64,000 nucleotides of DNA from Streptomyces sp. T12. GTDB lineage: Bacteria > Actinomycetota > Actinomycetes > Streptomycetales > Streptomycetaceae. The notes below the pieces were generated by a model. The model ran no database searches. It was given only the letters and a program-made list of their open reading frames with translations, and was not told the DNA's origin. Shown piece after piece: positions 33,357 to 43,193 of the stretch. Both the position numbers and the translations under genes were made by a program. The stretch lies in contig NZ_CP117866.1 in the NCBI RefSeq assembly GCF_028736035.1, positions 10,271,001 to 10,335,000 on the forward strand, read 5' to 3'. The stretch's first letter is position 1; every line of letters starts with the position of its first letter.

Positions 33357-36203
33357 ATGCCGACGGGGCCTGCGACAGGCGGCACAGGGCCCGCTCGTTC
33401 CCGTGAGCGGTTTCTGCAGGGTGAGCCGGTCGAGACCGGCGTACGAGCGTCGATCTTGAATTCATGGCAGCGCTGCGGGGCACTGGGGCTCTCGCCGGAC
33501 CAGGACGACCTTCCCTTCCGGGATGATTTCGATCCGGATGGCCGGATCGTGCGCGCGGCCGTGCCCGTGCTCGACCGGCTGCAGTTTCGGTTCGCCGGCA
33601 GCGCGATGAACATTTCCGTTGCCGACGCGAGCGGGACGGTTCTCCTGCGCCGTTTCGGAGAGGCGTCCCTGGCCAGAGCTCTCCCGGCGATCCAGCGCGT
33701 CCCGGGATTCGTGTTCGCCGAGGGGGTCGCCGGTACCAACGGCATCGGTCTCGCCCTCGCGGAGCGTCGACTCATCCGGGTCTACGGCGCCGAGCACTTC
33801 GCGGAGCGTTCGCAGGGAAGCGCCTGCCGCGCACTCCCCGTCCGGGACCCGCTCAGCGGCCGTATCGAGGGTGTCCTGTGCTTCGGATATCCGCGCAGCG
33901 CCGAGGACCCGGCGCTGGCCACGGTGATACGCAAGGCGGCGAAGGCCATCGAGCGGCGGCTGCTCGGGCAGAGTTCCGCGCGAGGGCGCGCTCTGCTGCG
34001 GGCGTACCTGGACGCGGGAGCCAGAACCGCGGCCGGTCTCCAGCGCGGTATCGGGGTGGACGAACTGGCCCTCGAACTGCGCCCCCGAGACCGGTCCGTC
34101 CTCCTGGGGAAGGCCACCGAGCTGATCTCCCGAGGGGATCGAGCCGCCGTCGACGTGCATCTGTCCGACGGCCGGCGGGTCACGCTCGTGAGCCGTCCGG
34201 TGACGAGCGCCTCCGGGGTGGCAGGCATCGCCATCGAGGCCGTCCTCCCCGGCCTCGCACCGGGCAAGCCCCTTGCCGTCCCGCACCAGGCCGACGAGCC
34301 GCTGAGCCTGCCCGCTGAGCTTGCCGGCGTCCCTGACGTCCCGTTGTCCGGGGCTGTTCATGCTGCCCCGGCGCCCGAGCATCATCGCTCCGTCATCGCA
34401 TCGTCCGGGCACCTGCCCGTTGCCGAACCCGGCCAGGGCGGCACGACCGCCGACGCCGGCGGCGCGACGGATCATCGCGCCGACTCCGCGTCCCCGGCGC
34501 GAGGGCTCGTGCTGGTGGGGGAGCCGCACGTGGGGACGTACGCCCTGGCCGCGCGACGTCGCCTGGAGCTGCTCTCCGAGGTCAGCACCCGCATAGGTAC
34601 CACCCTCGACGTACGCCGCACCGCCGAGGAACTCGCCGAGACGGCGGTCCCGCGACTGGCCGACTTCGTCACCATCGACCTGCCCGAGGCCGTACTGCGC
34701 GGTGAGGAGTCCGCCGATGCCAGCAGTGACCTGCGCCGTACGGTGGTCCACGGCATTCGCGACGACCTTCCCTTCAGGCCGGTCGGCAAGCGGGTCGACT
34801 ACGGCCCGACGACGCCCCAGCTGCGGTGTCTGACCAGCGGGCAGGCAGTGCTGGAACCGGACCTGAAGGCCGCCGCGGGCTGGCTCGCGCAGGACCCCGA
34901 GCACACCGAGCAACTGCTCAGCCACGTCCACTCCCTCATCGCGGTGCCCCTGGTCGCCCGCGGCGTCGTGCTGGGCATCGCCGGCTTCTACCGAGGGCAG
35001 GACCCCGCACCCTTCGGTGACGACGACCGCAAGCTGGCCCAGGAACTGGCCACCCGAGCCGCCCTGTCCATCGACAATGCCCGGCGCTACACGCGCGAAC
35101 GCACCATGGTCCTGGCCCTGCAGCACAGCCTGCTCCCGCACGGTCTGCCCGATCAGGACGCCGTCGAGGTCGCGCATCGCTACCTGCCCGCCGAATCCGA
35201 CGTCGGCGGAGACTGGTACGACGTCGTTCCCCTCTCGGGGGCCCGGGTCGGCCTCTTCGTCGGCGACGTCGTCGGACACGGCATGCTCTCCGCGGCCACC
35301 ATGGGCCGACTGCGCACCGCCGCACGCAGCTTCGCCGAACTCGACTTCCCTCCGGACGACGTCCTCACCCACCTCGACAACCTCGTGGGACGCCTGGACC
35401 GGGAGGACCCCGTCTCCGACGGCGGCGGCATCATCGGCGCCACCTGCCTGTACGCGATCTACGACCCGACCTCGCAGCAGTGCACCATGGCCCGAGCAGG
35501 CCATCCGCCGCCCGCGGTGGTCCATCCCGACGGCACGGTGTCCTTCCCCGACCTGCCCGCCGGACCTCCTCTCGGTCTCGGCGGCCTGCCCTTCGAGGCC
35601 ACCGAGATCCACCTCCCCGAGGGCAGCCAGGTCGTGCTCTACACGGACGGACTCATAGAGGACCGGCAACGCGACGTCGACGTGGTCCTCGACCAGCTGC
35701 GAGGAGTCCTGGCCCACTCGGAGCGCACGCCCGAGGAGACCTGCCAGGCCGTCCTGGACACCGTGGCGCCCGCTCATCCCTGCGACGACATCGCCCTGCT
35801 CGTCGCCCGTACCCACGCCCTGGACCCCGACCGGATCGCCACCTGGGACCTGCCCGCCGACCCGGCCCTGGTCTGCGAAGTCCGCGCCGCCGCCGTTCGG
35901 CAGCTGGCCGACTGGGGCCTCGACGAGGCCGCGTTCGCCGCGGAACTCATGCTCAGTGAGCTGGTCACCAACGCCATCCGCCACGGTGCCGGGCCCATCC
36001 GGGTACGGCTGCTCCACAACCGCACCCTGATCTGCGAGGTCTCCGACGCCAGCAACACCGCCCCGCACCTGCGCCGAGCGGCCGGCACCGACGAGGGTGG
36101 TCGTGGCCTGTTCCTCGTCGCGCAGCTGTCACGGAGCTGGGGTACGCGCTACCTCCCGCAGGGCAAGGTCATCTGGGCCGAGTGCGGGCTCGCCGGTGTT
36201 TGA
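33357..36203 (+). CDS. GAF-GAF-SpoIIE phosphatase with anti-sigma-like ATPase domain
   Basis: 948 residues. The ATG at 33357 has GAGGA just upstream. Residues 25-230 resemble the sensing part of AcoR-type activators (SILNSWQRC, GVAGTNGIGLALAERRLIRV, CFGYPRSAEDPA). A linker leads to a second GAF (about 405-575). A PP2C/SpoIIE domain follows (about 580-815; GGDWYDV, GDVVGHG, LYTDGLIEDR, CDDIALLVAR) and a C-terminal HATPase_c (about 825-945; ELVTNAIRHG, DEGGRGLFLV). It would sense a ligand and control an anti-sigma-factor antagonist by dephosphorylation and kinase activity. The AcoR-like N-terminus fused here is uncommon. Partners not nearby. Confidence 0.9.
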   Translation: MPTGPATGGTGPARSRERFLQGEPVETGVRASILNSWQRCGALGLSPDQDDLPFRDDFDPDGRIVRAAVPVLDRLQFRFAGSAMNISVADASGTVLLRRFGEASLARALPAIQRVPGFVFAEGVAGTNGIGLALAERRLIRVYGAEHFAERSQGSACRALPVRDPLSGRIEGVLCFGYPRSAEDPALATVIRKAAKAIERRLLGQSSARGRALLRAYLDAGARTAAGLQRGIGVDELALELRPRDRSVLLGKATELISRGDRAAVDVHLSDGRRVTLVSRPVTSASGVAGIAIEAVLPGLAPGKPLAVPHQADEPLSLPAELAGVPDVPLSGAVHAAPAPEHHRSVIASSGHLPVAEPGQGGTTADAGGATDHRADSASPARGLVLVGEPHVGTYALAARRRLELLSEVSTRIGTTLDVRRTAEELAETAVPRLADFVTIDLPEAVLRGEESADASSDLRRTVVHGIRDDLPFRPVGKRVDYGPTTPQLRCLTSGQAVLEPDLKAAAGWLAQDPEHTEQLLSHVHSLIAVPLVARGVVLGIAGFYRGQDPAPFGDDDRKLAQELATRAALSIDNARRYTRERTMVLALQHSLLPHGLPDQDAVEVAHRYLPAESDVGGDWYDVVPLSGARVGLFVGDVVGHGMLSAATMGRLRTAARSFAELDFPPDDVLTHLDNLVGRLDREDPVSDGGGIIGATCLYAIYDPTSQQCTMARAGHPPPAVVHPDGTVSFPDLPAGPPLGLGGLPFEATEIHLPEGSQVVLYTDGLIEDRQRDVDVVLDQLRGVLAHSERTPEETCQAVLDTVAPAHPCDDIALLVARTHALDPDRIATWDLPADPALVCEVRAAAVRQLADWGLDEAAFAAELMLSELVTNAIRHGAGPIRVRLLHNRTLICEVSDASNTAPHLRRAAGTDEGGRGLFLVAQLSRSWGTRYLPQGKVIWAECGLAGV

Positions 36204-36307
36204 CGGCAATGCCTCACATGTAATGCCTGAAATGTCATGATCTGATCCGTTGGTGTTCCTCATGAAAGTCGGGAAGAACGTGCCAGGCCGACCCCGGGGA
36301 GATGTCC

Positions 36308-37855
36308 GTGTACGACGCTCCCGACACCTCTGATCAGGCGATCCCGCCCCTTGGAGCGGAACCTCTGGTCCGCATCCGCGGGCTCCGCAAAAGGTTCGGG
36401 GGGACCCTCGCGCTGGCCGGGGTCGACGTCGACGTCCACGCCGGCAGCGTCCTCGCCCTCCTGGGCCCCAACGGCGCCGGAAAGTCCACGCTCATCAAGG
36501 TGCTCTCCGGCGTCCACCACGCCGACTCGGGGCAGATCACGGTGGACGGGCACCCACTCGGAAGTCATGCCGCATCGCGCAGCATGTCCTTCATCCACCA
36601 GGACCTCGGTCTCGTGGAGTGGATGACGGTCGCCGAGAACATCGCCCTGAACACCGGGTATGCGCGCCGCGCCGGACTGATCTCCTGGCGGCGGACCCGC
36701 GAGGAGGGCACCGACGCCCTGCGGATCGTCGCCGCACATCTCGACCCCGACGCACCGATCGCCCACCTCGCCCCCACCGAACGCTCCCTGGTCGCCATCG
36801 CCCGAGCTCTGGCGTCACGGGCGAAGCTCATCGTCCTCGACGAACCGACCGCCCGCCTCCCGGCCGCGGACTGCGCCCGGCTCTTCCGCGTCCTGCACGC
36901 CCTGCGCGACCGGGGGCACGGCATCCTCTACGTCAGCCACCGCCTGGACGAGGTGTACGAGGTGGCCGACACCTTCGCGGTTCTGCGCGACGGGCACCTC
37001 GTCAGCCACGGCCCGCTCGCGGACCACAGCCCCGCCCGCCTGGTGCACGACATCGTCGGCGAGGAACTGACACACCGCCACCTCGCCCGCATCCCCGCCG
37101 ACGGCCCCGCCGTCCTGACGCTCGACGGCGTACGGACCGCCGGCGCGGGACCGGTCAGTGTGGAACTCAGGGCCGGAGAAATCCTGGGCCTGGTCGGCCT
37201 CTCGGGCGCCGGGCACATGGACCTGGGACGGGCCCTCGCCGGCGCCCGGCCCATCCTCGACGGGACGGTGCTCCTCGGCGGCCGACCGTACCGCCCTCGT
37301 ACGGTCGCGGACGCCGTGGGCCTGGGTGTCGGACTGGTGCCCGGGGACCGACAGCAGGAGGGCTGCCTCGCCGAGCTGACCGTACGGGAGAACCTCCTGG
37401 CCAACCCCCGCGCGGGCAGTCTGCCGGCACCGCGGTGGATCAGCCCCCGCCGCGAACGCGCCGAGGCCACCACCCTCATCGAACGGTTCTCGGTCCGGCC
37501 CCGCGACAGCGAGGCCCCCATCGCCACCCTGTCCGGTGGAAACCAGCAGAAGGTGATGATCAGCCGCTGGCTCCGAGTGGGCCTGCGCCTGCTGATCCTC
37601 GAGGAGCCGACCGCGAGTGTGGACGTGGGAGCCAAGGCCGCGGTCTACCGGCTGCTCGACGAGGCGCTGGCCGCCGGCCTCGCGATCCTGCTCATCTCCA
37701 CCGACTTCGAGGAGGTCGTCGGCGCGTGCCGGCGCGCTCTGGTCTTCGTCGGCGGGTCCGTGACGTCAGAGCTGAGCGGCCCGGGCCTCACTGTCGCCGG
37801 GCTCACCCGGTCGGCTTCGGCCATGCCATCCTCCGGAACCGCGACGCATCCATGA
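36308..37855 (+). CDS. Sugar-type ABC importer ATPase (RbsA/MglA-like, two domains)
   Basis: 515 residues with two ABC domains. Domain 1 has GPNGAGKST, HQDLGLVEW and LIVLDEPTARLPAAD; its signature is degenerate (LAPTERSLVAIAR). Domain 2 has a degenerate Walker A (LVGLSGAGHMDLGRAL), an intact signature (LSGGNQQKVMISRWL) and LLILEEPTASVDVGAK, where Glu replaces the usual Asp. GTG 36308 is chosen because GGGGAG lies six bases upstream; the ATG at 36302 touches that site. The stop overlaps the permease start (ATGA). Confidence 0.92.
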   Translation: MYDAPDTSDQAIPPLGAEPLVRIRGLRKRFGGTLALAGVDVDVHAGSVLALLGPNGAGKSTLIKVLSGVHHADSGQITVDGHPLGSHAASRSMSFIHQDLGLVEWMTVAENIALNTGYARRAGLISWRRTREEGTDALRIVAAHLDPDAPIAHLAPTERSLVAIARALASRAKLIVLDEPTARLPAADCARLFRVLHALRDRGHGILYVSHRLDEVYEVADTFAVLRDGHLVSHGPLADHSPARLVHDIVGEELTHRHLARIPADGPAVLTLDGVRTAGAGPVSVELRAGEILGLVGLSGAGHMDLGRALAGARPILDGTVLLGGRPYRPRTVADAVGLGVGLVPGDRQQEGCLAELTVRENLLANPRAGSLPAPRWISPRRERAEATTLIERFSVRPRDSEAPIATLSGGNQQKVMISRWLRVGLRLLILEEPTASVDVGAKAAVYRLLDEALAAGLAILLISTDFEEVVGACRRALVFVGGSVTSELSGPGLTVAGLTRSASAMPSSGTATHP

Positions 37856-38919
37856 CCCCCTCGCTGCGCGGCCCGGGCGGGCACCTCATCGGCGCTTACG
37901 GCCTACTGGCCCTCACCGGCCTGCTCTTCCTGATCTTCTCCCTCACCCTGCCGCGTACGTTTCCCACGCTGGACACCGTCGACTCGATCCTGTCCAACCA
38001 GTCGATCCCGGCCATCCTCGCGCTCGCCGCCATGGTCCCCATCGTCACCGGCGCATTCGATCTCTCGATCGGCTACGGCCTCGGCCTCGCACACGTCATG
38101 GTGATGCAGCTCATCGTCAACCTCGGGTGGCCCTGGCCGCTCGCCTGCCTCGCGGTGATCGTCGGAGGGGCGGTCGTCGGCGTCCTCAACGGTGTCATCG
38201 TCGTGTTCGGCCGGATCGACTCCTTCATCGCCACGCTCGGGACCGGCAGCATGCTGTACGCCGCAACCGGCTGGGTCACCGACGGCGGCCGGATCGTCCC
38301 CGGACCGCAGGGCCTCCCGGCAGCCTTCACCGACCTCTACGACTCCACCTTCCTGAACCTGCCGGTCCCCGCCTTCTACGTGCTCATGCTCGCGGCCGCC
38401 CTCTGGTTGGTGCTGGAACGGCTGCCGTTCGGCCGGTACCTGTACGTCATCGGGTCGAACCCGCGCGCCGCCGACCTGGTCGGCATCCCGACCCGCAGGT
38501 ACACCGTCTACGCGTTCACCGCGTCGGGACTGATCGTCGGCTTCGATGGTGTGCTGCTCGCGGCCCAGCAGCAGATCGGCAATCCCAGCGTCGGCCTCGA
38601 CTACCTGCTGCCCGCCTTCGTCGGCGCCCTGCTCGGCGCCACCGCGATCAAACCCGGCCGGCCCAACGCCCTGGGCACCGTCGTCGCCGTCGCCGTCCTG
38701 GCCGTCGGCCTCACCGGCATCGGCCAAATGGGCGCCGACTTCTGGACGGTCCCGCTGTTCCACGGCGGCACCCTGCTCCTCGCCGTCGGACTGGCCGGCT
38801 ACGCCGCCCGCCGCCGACTGCGTACCGGCGCCGTATCCGCCCGCGACGCGCCCGCCGAGCCGCCGGAGCCACCGTCCTCCCCGACGCAGGACGACGGCCC
38901 TACGGGCACCGCTCCATGA
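37852..38919 (+). CDS. Sugar-type ABC importer permease (RbsC-like)
   Basis: 355 residues with 8-10 transmembrane helices (first: LIGAYGLLALTGLLFLIFSL). The RbsC-family signature is visible as LALAAMVPIVTGAFDLSIGY, IDSFIATLGTGSMLYA, VIGSNPRAADLVGIPTRRY and VGALLGATAIKPGRPN. It works with the preceding ATPase and the lipoprotein at 38988. The C-terminal Pro/Ser-rich tail is longer than usual. Confidence 0.93.
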   Translation: MTPSLRGPGGHLIGAYGLLALTGLLFLIFSLTLPRTFPTLDTVDSILSNQSIPAILALAAMVPIVTGAFDLSIGYGLGLAHVMVMQLIVNLGWPWPLACLAVIVGGAVVGVLNGVIVVFGRIDSFIATLGTGSMLYAATGWVTDGGRIVPGPQGLPAAFTDLYDSTFLNLPVPAFYVLMLAAALWLVLERLPFGRYLYVIGSNPRAADLVGIPTRRYTVYAFTASGLIVGFDGVLLAAQQQIGNPSVGLDYLLPAFVGALLGATAIKPGRPNALGTVVAVAVLAVGLTGIGQMGADFWTVPLFHGGTLLLAVGLAGYAARRRLRTGAVSARDAPAEPPEPPSSPTQDDGPTGTAP

Positions 38920-38987
38920 CCCACCCCACGGGCACCACCTCCGTGCCCGGTCGCATCCCCCCGCCCATGACTCCGTGAGGAGCTCTC

Positions 38988-40157
38988 GTGCACCGCAACG
39001 CCAACCGCAAGGCCACCACCGGCGCCCACCGGGTACGGCTCGCCGCCTGCGCCCTGCTGGCGGCGGCAACCGTCCTTGCCGGCTGCGAACGCGGCTCGGA
39101 GAGCGGGCCGGACGAGTCCACCGCGGGCCCGAGCGGCTGCCCCGCAGTCCACGCCCGGGCCCAGGCCGCCGTCAGCCGGGCGGAGCAGATGGATGTCTCC
39201 TGGAACGGCCCGACCACCGGCCCCGCGGCGGAGCCCGGCAAGACCATCGTCTACGTCGCCCAGACCATGACCAACCCCGGAGTCGCCGGCGCCGCGAAAG
39301 GGGTGCGGGAAGCGGCGCGGGTCATCGGCTGGAACGTCCGGGTGATCGACGGCGGGGGCACCCCGGCCGGCATCCAGGCGGCCATGAGCCAGGCCGTGGC
39401 AGTCAGGCCCTCGGGCATCGTCATCGGCGGCTTCGACCCCAACTCGACCTTGCAGCAGGTCTCGAGGGCCAACGCGGCAGGCATCCGGCTCATCGGCTGG
39501 CACGCCGTCGCCGCTCCCGGCCCCAGCCGGCGGCCCGAGCTCTTCACCAACGTCACCACCCGGGTCGAGGACGTCGCCGCCATCAGCGCGCAATGGATCA
39601 TCGCCGACTCGGGCGGCCGTGCTGGCGCCGTGCTCATCACCGACGCCTCGATCCCCTTCGCCAAGAACAAGTCCGACCTGATCAGGAAGGAGCTCGCCAC
39701 CTGCTCGGGCGTGAAGCTGCTGGCCTACGAGAACATCCCGATCCCGGACGCGAGCAGCCGCACCCCTCGGGTGATCGCCTCTCTCCTCTCCCGCTTCCAG
39801 AACAGGTGGACCCACTCCGTCGCCATCAACGACCTGTACTTCGCCGACGCGGCCCCCGCATTCCGCGCGGCCGGCGAGAAGGGCTCCGGCCCACCGTTCA
39901 ACATCGGCGCCGGCGACGGCGACCCCTCCGCCTTCCAGCGCATCAACAGCAGGCAGTACCAGGCCGCCACCGTGCCCGAGCCGCTGTCCCAGCAGGGCTG
40001 GCAGATCGTCGACGAGTTCAACCGCGCCTTCGCCGGCCGGCCCGCCAGCGGATACGTGGCCCCCGTCCACATCACCACGGCCGACAACAGCGAGGGGGCC
40101 ACGACCTGGGATCCATCGGGCTACCGGGAGGCGTACCGGAAGATCTGGGGCAAGTGA
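38988..40157 (+). CDS. Sugar-type ABC importer binding lipoprotein
   Basis: 389 residues. The GTG at 38988 has GAGGAG six bases upstream. A signal peptide with lipobox TVLAGCERG gives a lipid-anchored protein. The mature part is a periplasmic-binding type 1 fold: IVYVAQTMTNPGVAGAAKG, MSQAVAVRPSGIVIGGFDP, RTPRVIASLLSRFQN and EPLSQQGWQIVDEFNRAF. The order ATPase-permease-lipoprotein fits a ribose/xylose-class importer. The ligand cannot be told. Confidence 0.9.
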   Translation: MHRNANRKATTGAHRVRLAACALLAAATVLAGCERGSESGPDESTAGPSGCPAVHARAQAAVSRAEQMDVSWNGPTTGPAAEPGKTIVYVAQTMTNPGVAGAAKGVREAARVIGWNVRVIDGGGTPAGIQAAMSQAVAVRPSGIVIGGFDPNSTLQQVSRANAAGIRLIGWHAVAAPGPSRRPELFTNVTTRVEDVAAISAQWIIADSGGRAGAVLITDASIPFAKNKSDLIRKELATCSGVKLLAYENIPIPDASSRTPRVIASLLSRFQNRWTHSVAINDLYFADAAPAFRAAGEKGSGPPFNIGAGDGDPSAFQRINSRQYQAATVPEPLSQQGWQIVDEFNRAFAGRPASGYVAPVHITTADNSEGATTWDPSGYREAYRKIWGK

Positions 40158-40220
40158 CGGCGGCGTCGCGGACGGCCTGTGCGCGGCGCCACAAGGCGTT
40201 GCAGGGCACTTACAGGGGCT

Positions 40221-40299
40221 ACTGACTTCGGCGCTTCGGGGTGGTCGGCTGGTTTGTACGGCCGAGTGACGGTCATTTGCGCAGTACGTCGTTGGTATG
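40221..40299 (+). repeat. Left 79-bp inverted IS630-type end
   Basis: From ACTGACTTCGGCGCTTCG to the ATG at 40297-40299. It matches the reverse complement of 41817-41895 at 73 of 79 bases, so the GNAT gene is framed by two inverted copies of one IS 5' end. Confidence 0.75.
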
Positions 40300-40300
40300 C

Positions 40301-40321
40301 GCTACGCGCTACGCGCTACGC
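40301..40321 (+). repeat. 7-bp tandem repeat x3
   Basis: GCTACGC three times at the start of an IS630 transposase frame. The extra 14 bp shift the frame after about two codons, so the left stub (to about 40370) is dead. Confidence 0.7.
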
Positions 40322-40421
40322 GGATGGCGGATGGAACCGCCCTCGTATGCCGGCTCCCTCGGAGTTGGAGCAGTGGATGTCCGATCGAGCGGCATGGTGA
40401 GAAGGTCCGCAGACCCCGACG

Positions 40422-41288
40422 TCAGACCTTCCGGATCCGGTCGGCGATCTCCGGCCTCGCCGCGAACCCGGCCGCCTTGTACGTGGCGACGCCGCCGACG
40501 TTGGAGCTCGGCGTGCACACGCGCACGCTTGACGAGCCCATCTCCCGCAGTGCGGCCGCCCCGGCGACGGTGATCGCCCGGCCATAGCCGCGGCCGCGGT
40601 GGTCCGTGTGGACGCCCATCGGCTCGACCAGTCCCGGCTTCCCCGGGCCGGCCGACCAGACCGTCACCACCGCCGCGGGGTGGCCCTGGTCGTCGTAAGC
40701 ACCCAGGCAGCGGGCGTCGGCGTAGAACGGTGCCGCGGACATCTTGTGCCGGTACTCGCGCGTGGGCTTCGTGGGGTTGAACGCGGACCGCAGGACGTCG
40801 GCGAAGTCCTGTGCCTGCTCCAGGCCGATCTCCTTGATCCGCACGCCGGGGTCCTCCACCGCTTCGGCGAGGTCGCGGAAGAGCGGCGTCCACGGCTCGT
40901 CGACGCCCCAGCCCTCCTTGGTCAACAGGTCGTGGAGCAGCAGGCCCTGCGGCGCCTCGATGGACACCGCTCCTTCCGGCAGCACGCCGCGCTCGGGCAG
41001 CGAGAAGTCCTCGACGAGCCGCCGCGCCAAGTCCTCGTCATGGAAAGCGTCGGAAGCGACCGTCATCCGCACGAGCGTCGGCGAATCCAGCATCCCGACG
41101 GCGAGGATCCGTCCGTTCCGGCTCCAGGTCCGCACCGCCGCGGCCGTCTCGGCTGTTCCGAACCGGTAGTTCCAGCCGATGTCCCCGGGATGCAGCTGCA
41201 TCGGCGTTTCGTCGTGCTGCCACTCCCGCAGCGCCGCAATGGCCTCGCGCACTCCGTCGGCCGTCGGCGTCCTCAGCACAATTTTCAT
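40422..41288 (-). CDS. GNAT-family acetyltransferase (two-domain)
   Basis: 288 residues from ATG 41288; a TTG at 41324 would add 12 residues but neither start has a ribosome site. The C-terminal half carries the acetyl-CoA motif as MGVHTDHRGRGYGRAITVAG (Q/R-x-x-G-x-G/A loop) followed by CTPSSNVGGVATYKAAGF. The N-terminal half looks like a second, degenerate GNAT fold. It acetylates an unknown small molecule or amine. It lies between inverted IS630 ends, so it may be cargo of a defunct composite element. Confidence 0.85.
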   Translation of the reverse strand: MKIVLRTPTADGVREAIAALREWQHDETPMQLHPGDIGWNYRFGTAETAAAVRTWSRNGRILAVGMLDSPTLVRMTVASDAFHDEDLARRLVEDFSLPERGVLPEGAVSIEAPQGLLLHDLLTKEGWGVDEPWTPLFRDLAEAVEDPGVRIKEIGLEQAQDFADVLRSAFNPTKPTREYRHKMSAAPFYADARCLGAYDDQGHPAAVVTVWSAGPGKPGLVEPMGVHTDHRGRGYGRAITVAGAAALREMGSSSVRVCTPSSNVGGVATYKAAGFAARPEIADRIRKV

Positions 41289-41336
41289 AGCCGGGATCAG
41301 ACACCCCGTCTCGGTGGCGTGCAACCGATTAACTGA

Positions 41337-41819
41337 CCAGGCGCTTCAAGGTGATGGTGGCGGGAGGGCGATGGCGAGTCCGGTCCCGGCGAGGAAGCCG
41401 TCGAGGGCGTCGGGGCGGTACTGGAGGCGCTTGAGCCGGTTGCGCACGAGCGCGGCGAGTCGGTCGAGGGCAACGCCGGCGAGGTTCGCGAGGCTGTGTT
41501 TCACGTGGGCCCACAGGTACTCGACCGCGTTCAGCTCGGGCGCCAGGTACGTCCGGTCGGCGACCTGCGTGTGTGAACCCGATCCGGCGCATTACAGCTT
41601 GCAGCGCTGCCCGCCCGAGCCCCGGGAGGCCAACGCCTCGGCCCCGCCCTCCCGCCAAGCCTGCTGCCACTGGTAGGCCGACTTCGAGCTGACCCGCAAC
41701 TGGCGGGAGACCTCTGGCGGGACGACCCCTTCGGCGAACAACCCGGCAGTCTCCAGCCGCACCGCCTCGCGGGGCCGACGGCCCTTCGCCGTCAGCCCGC
41801 CCCCATCCGCACAGCGCAT
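41337..41819 (-). pseudogene. IS630-family transposase, internally deleted
   Basis: The 5' part from ATG 41819 gives MRCADGGGLTAKGRRPREAV and an HTH (PPEVSRQLRVSSKSAYQWQQ). The 3' part, in another frame, gives APELNAVEYLWAHVKHSL, the Glu region of the DDE core, and LKRLQYRPDALDGFLAG. About 200 central residues including the two Asp are missing. Dead element. Confidence 0.75.
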
Positions 41820-41895
41820 ACCAACGACGTACTGCGCACATGACCGTCAGTCGGCCGCACAAACCAGCCAACCACTTCGAAGCGCCGAAGTCAGT
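41817..41895 (-). repeat. Right 79-bp inverted IS630-type end
   Basis: Reverse-complement partner (73/79) of 40221-40299. It lies immediately upstream of the transposase start. Confidence 0.75.
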
Positions 41896-42237
41896 AACAC
41901 ACAAAGAAGCGGTGACCTGGGCTGCCTTCAAACAGTCCGAACCGACCGCACCCCGGGTTGGGCAGCCAGCACAAGGGCGGCATCGCCGCGGACGCACGAG
42001 TTGTCGTCAACTGCGGCTAGAAGTCAGCGGATTACGCTCGTACCGTGCGGTACCGGCCCGCCAGGACTGACCGTTCAGGACCGGACGGTCGCGGAGCGCT
42101 GCGGTCGAATCCGTCGGTTCGGCGCCACCGTTGGTGGACGTGACGGCTGCGGGGGGGAGCGGGCGTGGGGCCCGGCGGCGACGAGCACCTCGAAGACCTT
42201 GCGGCCCGCCCTGCGTGCGGACCGGCTCCGTCACGGG
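41896..42237. other. No gene seen
   Basis: 342 bp with no supported ORF, between the IS630 remnant and the pyridoxamine-oxidase-like gene. Confidence 0.45.
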
Positions 42238-42900
42238 TCAACCCCTGCCCGGCAGCGGTCCGGTGTGAGTTCCCGCAGTCTGCTCGCCCTCGTGCGGTAG
42301 GGACTGGTGCTCGGCGCGGGCGACGAAGTAATCGGCATCCTTTGGCCGTTGGGCCCCCGGGCGTGGACGCGGCGCCGGCACGAGATGGGGGATGTGCTTG
42401 GAGCAGTGCACGTACGCCTCCTCCACCGTGATGTGCACCCAGAATTCGGGCCTGCGCCCTGGAGCGGTGTCCACAGGAAGGCTGGGGTAGGCCCGCCGCT
42501 GCTCCTCGTCCCCGTGGAGCCGAGCTGCGCCATTGACGTGTAGGCCGATGTGGTCATGGGCGAAGTCGACGAAGAGCAGGCCGATATGCGGGTTCTCGGT
42601 GATGTTTCCCGCACTGGCGAGGACCCCGTTCCCACGGTACTCGGGGTAGGTGAGGGTGCCGTCGTCCAGCACAGTGACGAAGCCCGGGGGACCGGCACGG
42701 AATGTGACGTCACAGGCTCCGTCGGCGTCCGATGTGGACAGGAACGCCATGGTCTGCCGCCCTATGAAATCCGCCATCTGGGGGGTCAGACGGTCCTGCA
42801 CCTGGCGGTCGTAGAAGGTGGCGGCCTGGTCGGCCGTGCCAAGAAGGTGCTGCAGGCGGCGCTCGCCGACGGAGCCGGTGGACTCGTGGGTGTGGTTCAC
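42238..42900 (-). CDS. Pyridoxamine 5'-phosphate oxidase-like flavoprotein
   Basis: 220 residues. The GTG at 42900 has AGGAAGG about 10 bases upstream. The split-barrel fold is visible as [55 protein letters not shown] and [19 protein letters not shown]. Such proteins bind FMN or F420 and reduce or oxidise small molecules. The C-terminal tail is basic. The nearest neighbours are broken transposases, so no partner is evident. Confidence 0.85.
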   Translation of the reverse strand: MNHTHESTGSVGERRLQHLLGTADQAATFYDRQVQDRLTPQMADFIGRQTMAFLSTSDADGACDVTFRAGPPGFVTVLDDGTLTYPEYRGNGVLASAGNITENPHIGLLFVDFAHDHIGLHVNGAARLHGDEEQRRAYPSLPVDTAPGRRPEFWVHITVEEAYVHCSKHIPHLVPAPRPRPGAQRPKDADYFVARAEHQSLPHEGEQTAGTHTGPLPGRG

Positions 42901-43193
42901 GGAACGCGCTGCCTTCCTGTGGCCTTCAGCTGGGCGTGGGGAGCGACGGCACTCTAACGCTGGTTGGAACACGGTGTCGTGGTCGGCACAGGTAAGCGGC
43001 TCACGATCCCTTCGCGGGCATGCGCAGAAACAGAGCGCGACGGACGACCGTGCGGACCGAACGCGAGGACGGGACGGCGAGTGCCACGAGCACACCGGCA
43101 GCGACAGGGACTGCCCCAGGTTGCTCACCGCCAGATCCCCTTGCCGGACAGCTTCGATGACCGACGGGCAGGACGAGGGTCCCGCACGGTCGA

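Noticed and set aside
33462..36068. 868-codon minus-strand ORF opposite the SpoIIE-type gene
   Set aside because: Shadow; all phosphatase and ATPase motifs are on the plus strand.
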